Positions 10,352 to 19,768 of a stretch of 64,000 nt of DNA are shown here, one piece after another. Origin of the DNA: Burkholderiaceae bacterium. Its GTDB lineage: Bacteria > Pseudomonadota > Gammaproteobacteria > Burkholderiales > Burkholderiaceae_A. The DNA is taken from assembly GCA_018402635.1 (NCBI GenBank), contig JAGYIP010000008.1, positions 186,001 through 250,000 of the forward strand. The letters are read 5' to 3'. Each line of letters opens with the position of its first letter. Position 1 is the first letter of the stretch. The notes beneath the pieces were generated by a model. It did no database searches, had not been told where the DNA came from, and saw only the letters and a program-made list of their open reading frames with translations. The translations under genes and the position numbers were made by a program.

Positions 10352-11160
10352 AAAAGTCCAAACTGAAGGTCGCGGTTTGAGGCAATGAGATGTTGACCCC
10401 CATCCACGAATAAGGTTGATCCCGTAACCGCACGCGCCTTGGCAAGCCAGCAGACGGCCTCGGCAATTTCCTCGGGCCTGCTTGAGGCCCCGAGTGGTGA
10501 GATCTTGTGGGCCTCATCAAAAGCCTGCTGAGATTGGCCCGCTGCGGGCAAGGTAAACCCGGGGGCGAGCCCAACAACGCGACAGGCAGGCGCTAGGCTT
10601 TTGGCCATGAGCCGTGTTGCCTCAAGCAGCCCGGCCTTTGAGAGGGTGTAGCTGAAGAAATCGGGGTTGGGGTTGGCAAGCTTTTGATCGAGAATATTAA
10701 TGATGACGGCATGGTTATCGTCAAAACCCTTGTCTGCCTCCGCGGCTGACCACTGCCGGTGGACAGCCTGGGCGAGCAGCACGGGTGCAAAAAGGTTGGC
10801 CTGGGCATGACCAAGCAGTAGCTCGTAGTTGGTGGAGTTCGCCAGATCGAACTCAAACAAAGAGGCATTGTTAACTAATAGCTTCACCGGGCCCAGTCGG
10901 GTGTTGATGTCGCCTAAAAGCAAGTCAAGCGCCTCATGGCCGAGCTCAGCCTGAAAGTTAAAGCCGAAGCAGTCGGCCTGCCCCCCTTGTTCTCGAATCT
11001 GGCGGGCAAGGTCCTGGGCCTCTTCGTGCGACTGGTTGTAGTGAAGGGCAAGCCTGTAGCCATCCTTGGCCAATGCAAGACTAATGGCGCGCCCAAGCCT
11101 GCGGGCAGCGCCAGTTACGAGCGCGGTTGGCGCATGAGCGGCAGATTGAGTTGCTGACAT
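10348..11160 (-). CDS. Short-chain dehydrogenase, pteridine reductase/FolM-like
   Basis: 270-residue classical SDR. Cofactor motif TGAARRLGRAIS, where the Arg suggests NADPH, is near residues 17-28. NNAS follows in LLVNNASLF, and the catalytic YxxxK is in YTLSKAG. FolM/PTR1-type proteins reduce dihydrobiopterin or dihydromonapterin and can back up dihydrofolate reductase. The 4 bp overlap with folB supports this over a generic SDR role. It is the first gene of the minus-strand run to glmS; a shared promoter with the divergent methyltransferase gene would lie near 11161-11193. Confidence 0.85.
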   Translation of the reverse strand: MSATQSAAHAPTALVTGAARRLGRAISLALAKDGYRLALHYNQSHEEAQDLARQIREQGGQADCFGFNFQAELGHEALDLLLGDINTRLGPVKLLVNNASLFEFDLANSTNYELLLGHAQANLFAPVLLAQAVHRQWSAAEADKGFDDNHAVIINILDQKLANPNPDFFSYTLSKAGLLEATRLMAKSLAPACRVVGLAPGFTLPAAGQSQQAFDEAHKISPLGASSRPEEIAEAVCWLAKARAVTGSTLFVDGGQHLIASNRDLQFGLL

Positions 11161-11294
11161 TGCGCAAGTTTAGCTTTGATACCCTATCCTGCCATGCCAC
11201 AACCCTCTCACCCCGAAAAAGCGGCATTGCCACCTCCGTGCAGGTCCGGCTTGCTGCGCAGTGCTAAGACGTCAAAAGAGCAGATGTATTGAAG

Positions 11295-12437
11295 ATGCAG
11301 GCGGCCGTCAAGGCGCTTTTCGGCGCAGACCCATGGATAGGCTTTGATCGATTCATGGCTTTTGCGCTGCTGGACCCCGAGCACGGTTTTTACAGTCAGG
11401 CGGGCCCTGTCCTCGGAGACGATGGGCACTTCGTGACAGCGCCCCTGCTTGGTGACTGGCTGGCGCGGCTTATTGCGCAACAGGCTATCGATCTCGCGCC
11501 GCAGCTAAGGGCGCTTAATCATTGCTTTGCCATTCGCGAGTACGGCCCAGGTAACGGCAGGCTTGCCGCGGACCTGCTTGCTGGCATGGGTCGGCAAGGC
11601 CTCTGGCCCGATCGCTATGAACTCGTTGAGGCGAGCGCAGCCCGCCAGGCGGAGCAGGCAGACGTGCTTACGAGCGGCCTTGGTGGTCTCTCGGCTGCAA
11701 CCAGGCTTCAGTGGCCCAAGACCATGGGGCCCTTTTCAGGCCTCATGGTTGCTAACGAGTTTCTTGATGCCCTGCCCGTTCGTCTGTTCGAATGGCAGCC
11801 CGACCATCCGGATGGCCCGGTCTTGGAGTGGGGGCTTGGCCTTGCTGGGCCGGTAGGTCGACTTCAGTGGCAGGCCCGTGCTGCAGAGACTGAACTGCGC
11901 GAGCAGGTGATTGCCCGCGCCCAAGCCGCCTGCGAACGCGGCCTCGGCTGGCGGTCTGGCCATCGGGGGGAGTGGTGCCCTGGGCTCAGACCTTGGGTTC
12001 AGACCGTTTCGCAACAACTTCTCGCCGGTGAGGTCTTGGTGGTCGATTACGGCTACGAGGCCTATGAGCTTGACCATTGCGACCGACCCTTTGGCACGCT
12101 TGCAGGCCACAGCGGGCATCGTCGTATTGATGACCGGGAAGAACTAATTAACCGGCCTGGGACGATTGACCTTACTGCCCATGTCAATTTCACCGAGCTT
12201 GCGCAGGCCTTCTTCGAAGAAGGCTTCGAGGTGGGTCTGCATACCCAGGCGGCCTGGATGCTTGACCAAGGCATTCTCGATCAGGCACGTGATCTTCTTT
12301 TTGAAGGGGTGGGTCGGGCCGCCGGCGCTGTGCCGTCTGACCGTGCCGCGCTGGCTCAGCTCTCACAGCTGCAGATGCTGCTTGGCGACTCGGCCATGGG
12401 TCAGTCGTTTATGGTGCTTTCTGCCAGGCGTTTATGA
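11295..12437 (+). CDS. MidA/NDUFAF7-family SAM-dependent methyltransferase (N-terminus possibly frameshifted)
   Basis: About 380 residues in the intact frame. The SAM motif is YGPGNGRLAADLL, followed by VANEFLDALPV, VDYGYEAYE and GTIDLTAHVNFTEL, all typical of the DUF185 family that includes mitochondrial NDUFAF7, an Arg methyltransferase for complex I assembly. The open frame has no long N-terminus, but ATG 11194 in another frame reads MPQPSHPEKAALPPP, the usual family opening, up to a stop at 11290-11292. One extra T in the run near 11288-11290 would join the two into 414 residues. The 3' end overlaps convergent cca by 37 bp. Confidence 0.82.
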   Translation: MQAAVKALFGADPWIGFDRFMAFALLDPEHGFYSQAGPVLGDDGHFVTAPLLGDWLARLIAQQAIDLAPQLRALNHCFAIREYGPGNGRLAADLLAGMGRQGLWPDRYELVEASAARQAEQADVLTSGLGGLSAATRLQWPKTMGPFSGLMVANEFLDALPVRLFEWQPDHPDGPVLEWGLGLAGPVGRLQWQARAAETELREQVIARAQAACERGLGWRSGHRGEWCPGLRPWVQTVSQQLLAGEVLVVDYGYEAYELDHCDRPFGTLAGHSGHRRIDDREELINRPGTIDLTAHVNFTELAQAFFEEGFEVGLHTQAAWMLDQGILDQARDLLFEGVGRAAGAVPSDRAALAQLSQLQMLLGDSAMGQSFMVLSARRL

Positions 12438-13633
12438 ACAAAAGACTGCCGGTAGCCCTCGATGGCCTCTCGAATGGCCGAGGGATCGTCGGCAGACTGG
12501 CTCTGGGCAACCGCGCTCACAGAAAGGCGGCTTAGTTCGTCGCAAAGGCTTATCCACAGGCCCCATCGCTCATAAAGCTTTAGGTTGGTCTCTTGGCCTT
12601 GGTCGGCAAGTAGAAGTTGCCCGAGTAAGGCCATTGCCCCTAGCCGTTCGGGCCTGCGAAAAACATCGGCTCTACTCGCCCATGCGGTTAGTTTTTCTGG
12701 CCAGGCCGTCGGTGCCTCGAGCAACCTTTCAAGAGCAGAAAAACCAGGCAAAAGCGCGATCCATTCCTCGACCTTTTTGGGCAGCTTGTTGCGAAGGCCG
12801 CCCTTTGCCTCTGCAAGTAAAAGCGCGGCTTTAACCTCAGCAGGCAGTCCGAGCGTTGAGGCGCGATTAAGCCTGGTTTCAAGCCCTGCGTCGACCTGCT
12901 GCTGTGCAAGGCCAAGCACGGGCTCAAGCAGGCCAAGCGTTCTCAGAAAGCCAATCATTCGGCCGGGTGCTTTTTCGTCAAGCCCTTTGTAAAGCTCTTG
13001 CCAGACACGTTCGGCAACAAGGGCCTGAAGTTCCCCGTCATCGCGCATGGCCTCGCAGAGGGCGAGGGTGTCGGTGCTGACCTGAAACTCAGGCCAGCGA
13101 CTTAAAAACCGAGCCAGCCTCAGAAGCCGCACCGGGTCCTCTCGGAAGGCCGAACTAATGTGACGAAGCTTCTTTCGCTGCAGGTCCTCGAGGCCGCCAT
13201 AGGGGTCGTGCAGCCTGCCTTGCTCATCCACAGCCATTGCATTAATGGAGAGGTCGCGCCGGCAGAGGTCGTCTTCAAGGCGCACCGATGGATCGGCATG
13301 AATTTCAAAGCCCCGATAGCCCGCGCCTGTTTTGCGCTCGGTGCGTGCAAGTGCGTATTCGTTTTTAGAGTCGGGGTGAAGAAAGACCGGGAAATCCTTT
13401 CCAACCGGTTTAAAGCCCGCCTGAAGAAGATCCTCGGGCCGTGCTCCCACCACCAGGTAGTCCCGGTCGACCTCTTGATCGCCCATAAGCGTATCCCGCA
13501 CCGCACCGCCAACACAATAAATGGCGATGCTGGGGTTAAGACCCGCAAGATAGGGGTCGGATCGGTCTGGGGCCAGGAGAGCGAGCAGGCCCTGGCCTTT
13601 GTGCTCCAGGCTGCCAAGGCCCTCAGAACCCAA
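12401..13633 (-). CDS. cca: tRNA CCA-adding nucleotidyltransferase, TTG start
   Basis: Class II CCA enzyme that repairs or adds the 3' CCA of tRNAs. Motifs in order: CVGGAVRDTLMG, the DxD metal site in VDRDYLVVG, GYRGFEIHADP, RRDLSINAMA and FREDPVRLLRLARF. No ATG lies close upstream of the first motif. TTG 13633 follows AAAGG by 11 bases and starts just after the stop of the upstream gene, giving 410 residues; the frame is open further but overlaps that gene. The C-terminal part shows no clear HD phosphohydrolase motif, so it is probably a plain nucleotidyltransferase, unlike the E. coli enzyme. Confidence 0.9.
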   Translation of the reverse strand: MGSEGLGSLEHKGQGLLALLAPDRSDPYLAGLNPSIAIYCVGGAVRDTLMGDQEVDRDYLVVGARPEDLLQAGFKPVGKDFPVFLHPDSKNEYALARTERKTGAGYRGFEIHADPSVRLEDDLCRRDLSINAMAVDEQGRLHDPYGGLEDLQRKKLRHISSAFREDPVRLLRLARFLSRWPEFQVSTDTLALCEAMRDDGELQALVAERVWQELYKGLDEKAPGRMIGFLRTLGLLEPVLGLAQQQVDAGLETRLNRASTLGLPAEVKAALLLAEAKGGLRNKLPKKVEEWIALLPGFSALERLLEAPTAWPEKLTAWASRADVFRRPERLGAMALLGQLLLADQGQETNLKLYERWGLWISLCDELSRLSVSAVAQSQSADDPSAIREAIEGYRQSFVHKRLAESTIND

Positions 13634-13647
13634 AACTGCTAAGGCCT

Positions 13648-14622
13648 TTAGAGGGTCTTGGCGCGCCGGGCAAATAATCGACCCCTTGGGGTCTGCCCGC
13701 CAAGAATAGCGTCGGCCACTGCATGCAGGCTCGTGGGCTGCGGCACACCGAGCTCGGGCGCCATGGGGCCGCTGCCAATATTGGGTACCGAGGCCGAGGC
13801 CAGGTTGTCGCGCGTAAGCAGGGGTTCGCCCGGAAGGTGCTCCATGATGAGGGCCTGGATCCAGGCGAGGCTGTCCGAAAGGGGCAGGATAGGTCGCGGG
13901 TGCCCACTGTAAAAGCCCGCCCAATGGACAATTTCATAGAGGCTAAGAACCTCAGGGCCCACACACTCGTAGGTCTTTCCTCGGGTCTCGGGATTTTTAA
14001 TGCAGCTAATGAGGGCTGTCACCAGATCGTCGATGGCAATGGGCTGGAATTTGGCATGCGGAGTGGCCAGCGGCACGATGGGCATGAAGCGTTGCAGTTC
14101 GGCAAACAAATTGAGAAACCGGTCTCCTGGTCCAAAGACAACCGAGGGCCGCAAGATGGTGAGGTCGATCGACAGCGTTCCCCTAAGGGCTGCCTCGCCT
14201 GCCGCCTTCGAACGCAGGTACATGGAGGGGGCCTGATCGGAGGCACCCAGCGCACTGACATGAATAAGCCTGCGAATACCAAGCCGAATAAGGCAGCGCG
14301 CAAGTCTTGAGGGCAGCTTAACGTGGCATTCGTCAAAGTCGGGCCCCCAGGGCTTGCCAGGACGGCTTTGAAGGACCCCCACCAGGTTCACAATGACCTG
14401 GCTGCCTTCAATGGCATCGCCGAGTTCGCTTTCTTGCCGAATGTCGGCCTCAACGATCTGAATGCCTGGCAGACTCCAGAGCTGCTTGGCTTTTGAGCGG
14501 GATCGGGTAATGACTCGAATGGTTCGGCCCGTACCCTGTGCATCCCGTGTAAGCGCCTCAGCCAAAGCTCGGCCGATGAACCCGGAACCCCCAAGAATGG
14601 AGATGATTGCCTGTTGCGTCAT
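13648..14622 (-). CDS. Complex I NDUFA9-subunit-family NAD(P)-binding protein
   Basis: 324 residues with an atypical SDR/epimerase fold. The dinucleotide motif GGSGFIGRALAEAL is at the N-terminus, with VNLVGVLQ, LIHVSALGA, YLRSKAAGE and ILRPSVVFGPGDRF following. Burkholderiales keep such a gene directly upstream of cca, and the family resembles the NDUFA9 subunit of mitochondrial complex I. The actual substrate or partner in bacteria is not established. Its stop is 15 bp before the cca start, so the two are probably one transcript. Confidence 0.88.
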   Translation of the reverse strand: MTQQAIISILGGSGFIGRALAEALTRDAQGTGRTIRVITRSRSKAKQLWSLPGIQIVEADIRQESELGDAIEGSQVIVNLVGVLQSRPGKPWGPDFDECHVKLPSRLARCLIRLGIRRLIHVSALGASDQAPSMYLRSKAAGEAALRGTLSIDLTILRPSVVFGPGDRFLNLFAELQRFMPIVPLATPHAKFQPIAIDDLVTALISCIKNPETRGKTYECVGPEVLSLYEIVHWAGFYSGHPRPILPLSDSLAWIQALIMEHLPGEPLLTRDNLASASVPNIGSGPMAPELGVPQPTSLHAVADAILGGQTPRGRLFARRAKTL

Positions 14623-14739
14623 AGCCTCAAATTGTAGGCCGATTCACAGGGCGCTATGGCTAACAACCTTGTGGATCTGCGCCTGGCGCTTGATGCCAGT
14701 GGGCCTTGCCGAGAAGGGCCCCAACCAAGCGCAAGGGCT

Positions 14740-16713
14740 CTAGCGGCTTGAAGATGAACGAGCCGAGGGCTCGATATGCGAGAGCCAGGCCGACAGACGC
14801 TGCGAGGAGGCATCATCGTGCTGGGCGGGCTGAGAAGGGGTCTGGCTCAAGGCAAGAAGTGTCTCGTACATTACTGTGTTGGCGAGCACCTGCTTCACGT
14901 AATCACGTGTCTCAGTAAAGGGAATGGACTCTGCGAAGGCTGCCCCAGGCACCTGGCGATCGATGGAGCTCTGCCAGAGCCGACTGCGCGACGGGCCCGC
15001 ATTGTAGGCGGCGCTTGCCAGCACGGCCGACCCATTGAACCGGCTGTGCATTTGTTGCAGGTAGGCCGTTCCAAGCCGCAGATTGAAAGACGGCTCGATC
15101 AGCCTGCGGGCATCCACCCGGCCCATGCCAAGCCCTCGCGCAACCGAATTGGCTGTGGCCGGCATGATCTGCATCAGCCCCGCCGCCCCGACGGGCGACT
15201 TGATTTTGGGTAAAAACCTTGACTCTTGGCGGATGAGGCCCATGACCCAGCCTGTCTTTAGCCCTTCGCGGTCGGCCTCTTGTTCAATGAGCTCCTTAAA
15301 AGGTTTAGGGTAGCGAAGCCGGAAGTCGTGCACGTCTTGGGTTCGAATGGCCGCTGCAATAGCCCGGTCGGGAAGGCCTGCCTCAAGGGCAAGCTGACTG
15401 GCCGCAAGAAGCCCAAGGTCTGGAAGCCGGCTCATAAGGGCATTCCATTCCACAATGGCTTCGGCGCGAAGCCCAAGGCTAGCCAGGCTTAGGCTGCGAC
15501 CAAGAAACGGGTCGCTTAGAACCGACGGTCGCAAAAGGCCAATGGTGTAGCGCTCCGGGTAGTCGGGCTCGGACTTGATGGGTAGCAAGGGCCGGTTGAG
15601 AGCCTCGGAGGCCAGCAGCCGATAAAACGACCAGCCCTCGGGAATGGTCTCCCAAAGGGCTCGGGCAAGCTCGGGCCTGCCTTGTTGCTCCATAAGCCAG
15701 CCCCTCCAATAGACCCAGGTCTCCTGGTTACGCAAGAGCTCTGGCATCGCAGCAAGAATGGGCCGCAAAAGCTCGGGCTCGGCGCGCCGCAAGGCAAGCC
15801 TGGCCGCAGCCTCGATGATCTCAGGGGGCTGGTCGGGCGCCGAGGCAATGCCCAGGGCAAGGTAGGACCATGCACGTCGGTCGGTGCGCATCCAGAGTCG
15901 AGAGCCAAGTGCGAATCGCGCAAAGGACTGCTGCTCGGGGTTAAAACGTTTGGCCAGGGGCTCGAAGCGATTGGCTGCCGTTGCCGAACTTGAGCGACTG
16001 GTAGCAAGAAGGCTCAGAAGGTCAAACTCATAAGGCATGGGCCGAATACCGGCGGCCTGGCTGGCCTTCCAAAGCCTTCGACCGGAGGCCTGGCTGCCCA
16101 TTAAGGCCGCCCAGCGCGCTCGAATGGTGATTTCGTTTCGGCTAAGCAGCCCTTTGCGTGCCGCATCTTCCATGAGGCCCAGACAGCCCTCCAGGGTCTC
16201 GTTGCCGCGGGCGAGTCCCATGGCCTCGCCCAGGTTTGCGTTGGTAAGCACCAACCGCGCACGCGAGCAGCTAATGCCCGTGGGCTCGGGATGGTGAGGG
16301 TCTGGGGGAAGGTTGTTAAGAAGCCGTGCAAGATCAGGCCAGCTTTTGCCGCGAATACCCGCAACCAGCAGGTCGTTCTGCAAGGCCCGTGCAAGCGGGT
16401 GATCGTGGTGCAGCGCCTGAAAACCCCGCAGACGCTCAATGGCAACGGGCTGGAAGGGCTTTTTCGAAATAACCAGTCGGGCTTCCCAATAGTCGGCCCA
16501 GACCACCAGGGGATCGTCTTGCGCCGCAAGCCTTGCACGCGAGCGGGCAAGGCCCTGGCTGTCCTGGCGCATAAAGGCGGTCTTCGCATCGACAACGGCA
16601 TGGGCTGAGACTGCCGCCTTGGAGGCCTGCTGACCGAGCACCACCAGTGGCTGGGCAAGCAATGCACAGGCGGCAAATCCACCAAGAGCAAGCTTCATTT
16701 GCGAAAAGACCAT
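14740..16713 (-). CDS. slt: Soluble lytic murein transglycosylase (Slt70-like)
   Basis: Periplasmic enzyme that cuts the MurNAc-GlcNAc bond of peptidoglycan. The long N-terminal part is an alpha-helical U-shaped superhelix. The C-terminal SLT domain shows LIRQESRFLPKI with the catalytic Glu, then GAAGLMQIMPATA and AYNAGPSR. Start choice is uncertain: ATG 16713 or 16698 places a good signal peptide (MKLALGGFAACALLAQP) at or near the N-terminus, while ATG 16791 is also open and has a GAGGA 11 bases upstream. The 16791 start would leave only 2 bp to the divergent start at 16794. Confidence 0.93.
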   Translation of the reverse strand: MVFSQMKLALGGFAACALLAQPLVVLGQQASKAAVSAHAVVDAKTAFMRQDSQGLARSRARLAAQDDPLVVWADYWEARLVISKKPFQPVAIERLRGFQALHHDHPLARALQNDLLVAGIRGKSWPDLARLLNNLPPDPHHPEPTGISCSRARLVLTNANLGEAMGLARGNETLEGCLGLMEDAARKGLLSRNEITIRARWAALMGSQASGRRLWKASQAAGIRPMPYEFDLLSLLATSRSSSATAANRFEPLAKRFNPEQQSFARFALGSRLWMRTDRRAWSYLALGIASAPDQPPEIIEAAARLALRRAEPELLRPILAAMPELLRNQETWVYWRGWLMEQQGRPELARALWETIPEGWSFYRLLASEALNRPLLPIKSEPDYPERYTIGLLRPSVLSDPFLGRSLSLASLGLRAEAIVEWNALMSRLPDLGLLAASQLALEAGLPDRAIAAAIRTQDVHDFRLRYPKPFKELIEQEADREGLKTGWVMGLIRQESRFLPKIKSPVGAAGLMQIMPATANSVARGLGMGRVDARRLIEPSFNLRLGTAYLQQMHSRFNGSAVLASAAYNAGPSRSRLWQSSIDRQVPGAAFAESIPFTETRDYVKQVLANTVMYETLLALSQTPSQPAQHDDASSQRLSAWLSHIEPSARSSSSR

Positions 16714-16793
16714 GGGGAAAGAATAGCCCGATTGCTTGGACTGCGCGAGCAAAGGCCGCGATAAACGCACCAAAGAAGGGTAAATTGCCATGA

Positions 16794-17411
16794 ATGTCCG
16801 ATTCCTCGCTCTCCTTTGTTAAATCGACCCTTCGCAGGGCTCTTTTAGCCCAGAGGCAAGATTTAACGTCTGTGAACCGTCACGAGGCCGAAGTAAAAAT
16901 GATTGGCCTTCTTAAAGATTTCGTTAGCACCAAGCCCTGGCAACGCTATGCCGTGTTTTTGCCTTGGCGAGGCGAGCCCGACCTAACAAAGGCCTGGCAC
17001 GATCTGTACGGGCAGGGTTATGGCCTTGCCTTGCCAGCCTGTCTGGCAGACCGCAAGACCATGCAGATGCGCAGCTGGGAGCCTACAAGCCCACTTGAGG
17101 ATGATGCCCTTGGTCTTAGGGCGCCTGCTGCCTCAGCCGAGGTGGTTGTCTGCGAGGCCTGGCTGGTTCCTTGTCTGGGTGTTGGCCCCAATGGCGAGCG
17201 CCTTGGGGCTGGCATGGGCTTTTACGACAGGGCCATTGCAGCGCTAAAGCCTAGCCAACGACCCGCGACGATTGGCATTTGTTTTCAGGCCGGTCTCGTG
17301 CCAGCTTCTTTTGCAGAGGCCCACGACCTTGTGCTTGATGCCTGCCTTACCGAAGAAGGCGTTCGGTTTTTTAACCAGCCCTACCAAGCCCAACAAACCC
17401 ATCAAGCTTGA
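16794..17411 (+). CDS. 5-formyltetrahydrofolate cyclo-ligase
   Basis: 205 residues, the length of the YgfA/MTHFS family, which converts 5-formyl-THF to 5,10-methenyl-THF using ATP. Features: N-terminal LRRALLAQRQDL basic region, FLPWRGEPDL, and the phosphate-binding GPNGERLGAGMGFYDRAI loop. Its 3' end overlaps convergent metF by 41 bp, so two enzymes of C1-folate metabolism face each other. No 6S RNA is possible upstream here because the divergent transglycosylase gene starts at once. Confidence 0.93.
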   Translation: MSDSSLSFVKSTLRRALLAQRQDLTSVNRHEAEVKMIGLLKDFVSTKPWQRYAVFLPWRGEPDLTKAWHDLYGQGYGLALPACLADRKTMQMRSWEPTSPLEDDALGLRAPAASAEVVVCEAWLVPCLGVGPNGERLGAGMGFYDRAIAALKPSQRPATIGICFQAGLVPASFAEAHDLVLDACLTEEGVRFFNQPYQAQQTHQA

Positions 17412-18222
17412 GCGCCTCGGCGATCTTTAAGATGGGGTCCGCCTTGTTCATGGTGTAGAAGTGAATGCCCGGGATGCCTGCCGTAAGAAGCTGATCGACA
17501 AGGTCTGTGACAACCTCGTGGCCAAAGGCCCGAATGGAGGCTGTGTCATCGCCATAGGACTGCATCCTATGGCGAATCCAGCGTGGAATTTCGGTGCCAC
17601 AGGCATCTGAAAACCGCGCCAACTGGTTGAAATTGGTAATGGGCATGATGCCCGGAACAATGGGCTGATCGACGCCCCTGGCATAGGCCTCGTCAACGAA
17701 TCGAAAGTAGGCATCGCTGTTAAAGAAGTATTGGGTAATTGCGCCATGGGCGCCGGCCTTCATCTTCTCGACAAAATGCTGCAGGTCGAGATCGGCGGAC
17801 CGAGCCTGAGGGTGAAACTCGGGGTAGGCTGCCACTTCAATAAAAAACTGGTTATCGAACTTCTCCCGAATGAAACGAACCAGATCGATGGCATGCATGA
17901 ATTCGCCGCCATGGCCGTAGCCCGAGGGAAGATCGCCTCGCAGGGCAACGATGCGGCCAATGCCCATGGCTCGGTAGTCTTCGAGCAGCGCTTGAACATC
18001 GGCACGGCTTGCACCAATGCAGGAGACATGAGGGGCCACGTTGCCAAACTGAGCCCGCATCTGTTCCACGGTTATACGCGTGCCGTCTCGGGTCGAGCCC
18101 CCTGCCCCGTAGGTGACCGAGACATAACTGGGTTTTAGGCTGGCAAGCTTTTGGCTGTCCTGTCCAAGCTGGGCCTGGGTCTCAGCCGACTTTGGGGGAA
18201 AAAACTCAAAGCTAATGGTCAT
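17371..18222 (-). CDS. metF: Methylenetetrahydrofolate reductase
   Basis: 283 residues. It reduces 5,10-methylene-THF to 5-methyl-THF with FAD, feeding methionine synthase. Family motifs: FEFFPPKSAETQ, YVSVTYGAGGSTRDGT, IVALRGDLPSGYG, the substrate segment AHGAITQYFFN and PGIMPITN. It is last in the minus-strand set metK, ahcY, metF. A strong inverted repeat lies between ahcY and metF, so partial termination or processing there is possible. Confidence 0.97.
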   Translation of the reverse strand: MTISFEFFPPKSAETQAQLGQDSQKLASLKPSYVSVTYGAGGSTRDGTRITVEQMRAQFGNVAPHVSCIGASRADVQALLEDYRAMGIGRIVALRGDLPSGYGHGGEFMHAIDLVRFIREKFDNQFFIEVAAYPEFHPQARSADLDLQHFVEKMKAGAHGAITQYFFNSDAYFRFVDEAYARGVDQPIVPGIMPITNFNQLARFSDACGTEIPRWIRHRMQSYGDDTASIRAFGHEVVTDLVDQLLTAGIPGIHFYTMNKADPILKIAEALKLDGFVGLGRAG

Positions 18223-18254
18223 GATCTTTTACACATGGTCGGACGCTACAGGAA

Positions 18255-18294
18255 GCTGCAGACGTTCGAGACCAAGGCCTCGAACGTCTGCAGC
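18255..18294. repeat. Perfect 16-bp inverted repeat between ahcY and metF
   Basis: GCTGCAGACGTTCGAG at 18255-18270 is followed by an 8-base loop and its exact complement at 18279-18294. The hairpin would form in the transcript of either strand. No clear T-tract follows on the minus strand, so it is not a textbook intrinsic terminator. An attenuating or RNA-stabilising hairpin between two co-directional genes is possible. Confidence 0.85.
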
Positions 18295-18316
18295 AACCTA
18301 GCAACAACGGTCTAAA

Positions 18317-19738
18317 TTAGTACCGGTAGGTGTCGGCCTTGTAGGGGCCTTCTACGGGAACACCAATATAGCCAGCCTGCTCTGCACTAAGCTCGGTAAG
18401 CATCGCGCCAAGCTTGGCAAGCTGCAGCCTAGCCACCTTCTCATCGAGATGCTTGGGCAGAACATAGACCTTGCCCTTTTCGTAAGACGCTTGGTGAGCA
18501 AAGAGCTCAATCTGGGCAATGACCTGGTTGGCAAAAGAAGAGCTCATGACGTAGCTGGGGTGACCGGTTCCGCAGCCAAGATTCACCAGTCGGCCTTGGG
18601 CGAGCAGAATAATGCGCTTGCCGTCGGGGAAGATCACGTGATCGACCTGGGGTTTAATCTCGTCCCAGGTGCACTCTGAGAGCGCCGCAACATCAATCTC
18701 GTTGTCGAAGTGGCCAATATTGCAGACGATGGCCTGATCCTTCATGCGGGACATATGTTCGTAGCCAATTACCGACTTGTTACCCGTGGCCGTTACAAAG
18801 ATATCGGCCTTGTCAGCCGCATAGTCCATGGTGACAATTCGGTAACCCTCCATGGCAGCCTGAAGCGCACAAATTGGATCGATCTCGGTAATCCAGACCT
18901 GGGCTGAAAGGGCGCGAAGCGCCTGGGCTGAGCCCTTGCCAACATCGCCATAGCCACAGACGACAGCAACCTTACCCGCCACCATGACGTCGGTGGCGCG
19001 CTTGATGGCATCAACCAGTGACTCACGGCAGCCATAAAGATTGTCGAACTTGCTTTTGGTTACTGAGTCGTTGACGTTGATGGCGCGAAAGGCAAGCTCA
19101 CCGCGTGCAGCCATTTCGTTAAGCCGCAAAACGCCCGTGGTGGTCTCTTCTGTCACGCCAATCATGGCATCGAGGTGCCTTTGATAAAAGCCTGGGTCGG
19201 CCCCGAGCCGCTTTTTAATTGACTTAAAAAGTTCAATTTCTTCTTCGCTCTGGGGATGATCAAGCACGCTAACATCACGCGCGGCCTTGGCGCCAAGATG
19301 CAGCAAAAGGGTTGCATCGCCGCCGTCATCAAGAATCATGTTGGTGCAGCCGCCATCGGCCCAGTCGAAGATGCGATGGGTGTAGTCCCAATACTCTTCG
19401 AGGGTCTCGCCCTTTTTGGCGAAGATGGGCACCCCAACGTCCACCATGGCTGCTGCCGCATGGTCTTGCGTTGAGAAGATATTGCAAGACGCCCAGCGAA
19501 CCTGCGCGCCAAGGGCGGTTAGGGTCTCAATGAGCACTGCCGTTTGAATAGTCATGTGAAGCGAGCCTGTAATACGCGCGCCCTTTAAGGGCTGCTGCTC
19601 GGCATATTCTTTGCGAATGGCCATAAGGCCCGGCATTTCGGTCTCGGCAATGGCAATTTCTTTGCGCCCCCAGCCTGCAAGGCTTAGGTCGGCAATCACG
19701 TAGTCGGGGTTGGTTTTAGGCTTTAAAACGGCGCTCAT
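18317..19738 (-). CDS. ahcY: Adenosylhomocysteinase
   Basis: 473 residues. It hydrolyses S-adenosylhomocysteine to adenosine and homocysteine and keeps methyltransferases from product inhibition. Motifs: [28 protein letters not shown], the NAD-binding [17 protein letters not shown] and the C-terminal [10 protein letters not shown], where the Lys-Tyr pair contacts NAD. The leader carries an SAH riboswitch 30 bases upstream of the start, with AAAGGAG at about 19745-19751 as ribosome site. Confidence 0.98.
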   Translation of the reverse strand: MSAVLKPKTNPDYVIADLSLAGWGRKEIAIAETEMPGLMAIRKEYAEQQPLKGARITGSLHMTIQTAVLIETLTALGAQVRWASCNIFSTQDHAAAAMVDVGVPIFAKKGETLEEYWDYTHRIFDWADGGCTNMILDDGGDATLLLHLGAKAARDVSVLDHPQSEEEIELFKSIKKRLGADPGFYQRHLDAMIGVTEETTTGVLRLNEMAARGELAFRAINVNDSVTKSKFDNLYGCRESLVDAIKRATDVMVAGKVAVVCGYGDVGKGSAQALRALSAQVWITEIDPICALQAAMEGYRIVTMDYAADKADIFVTATGNKSVIGYEHMSRMKDQAIVCNIGHFDNEIDVAALSECTWDEIKPQVDHVIFPDGKRIILLAQGRLVNLGCGTGHPSYVMSSSFANQVIAQIELFAHQASYEKGKVYVLPKHLDEKVARLQLAKLGAMLTELSAEQAGYIGVPVEGPYKADTYRY

Positions 19739-19768
19739 CTCGCGCTCCTTTCGTTTAGTAGGGAATCG

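Noticed and set aside
16714-16793. 6S RNA near the 5-formyl-THF cyclo-ligase gene, as in many proteobacteria
   Set aside because: The gap is at most 80 bp and too short for 6S RNA.
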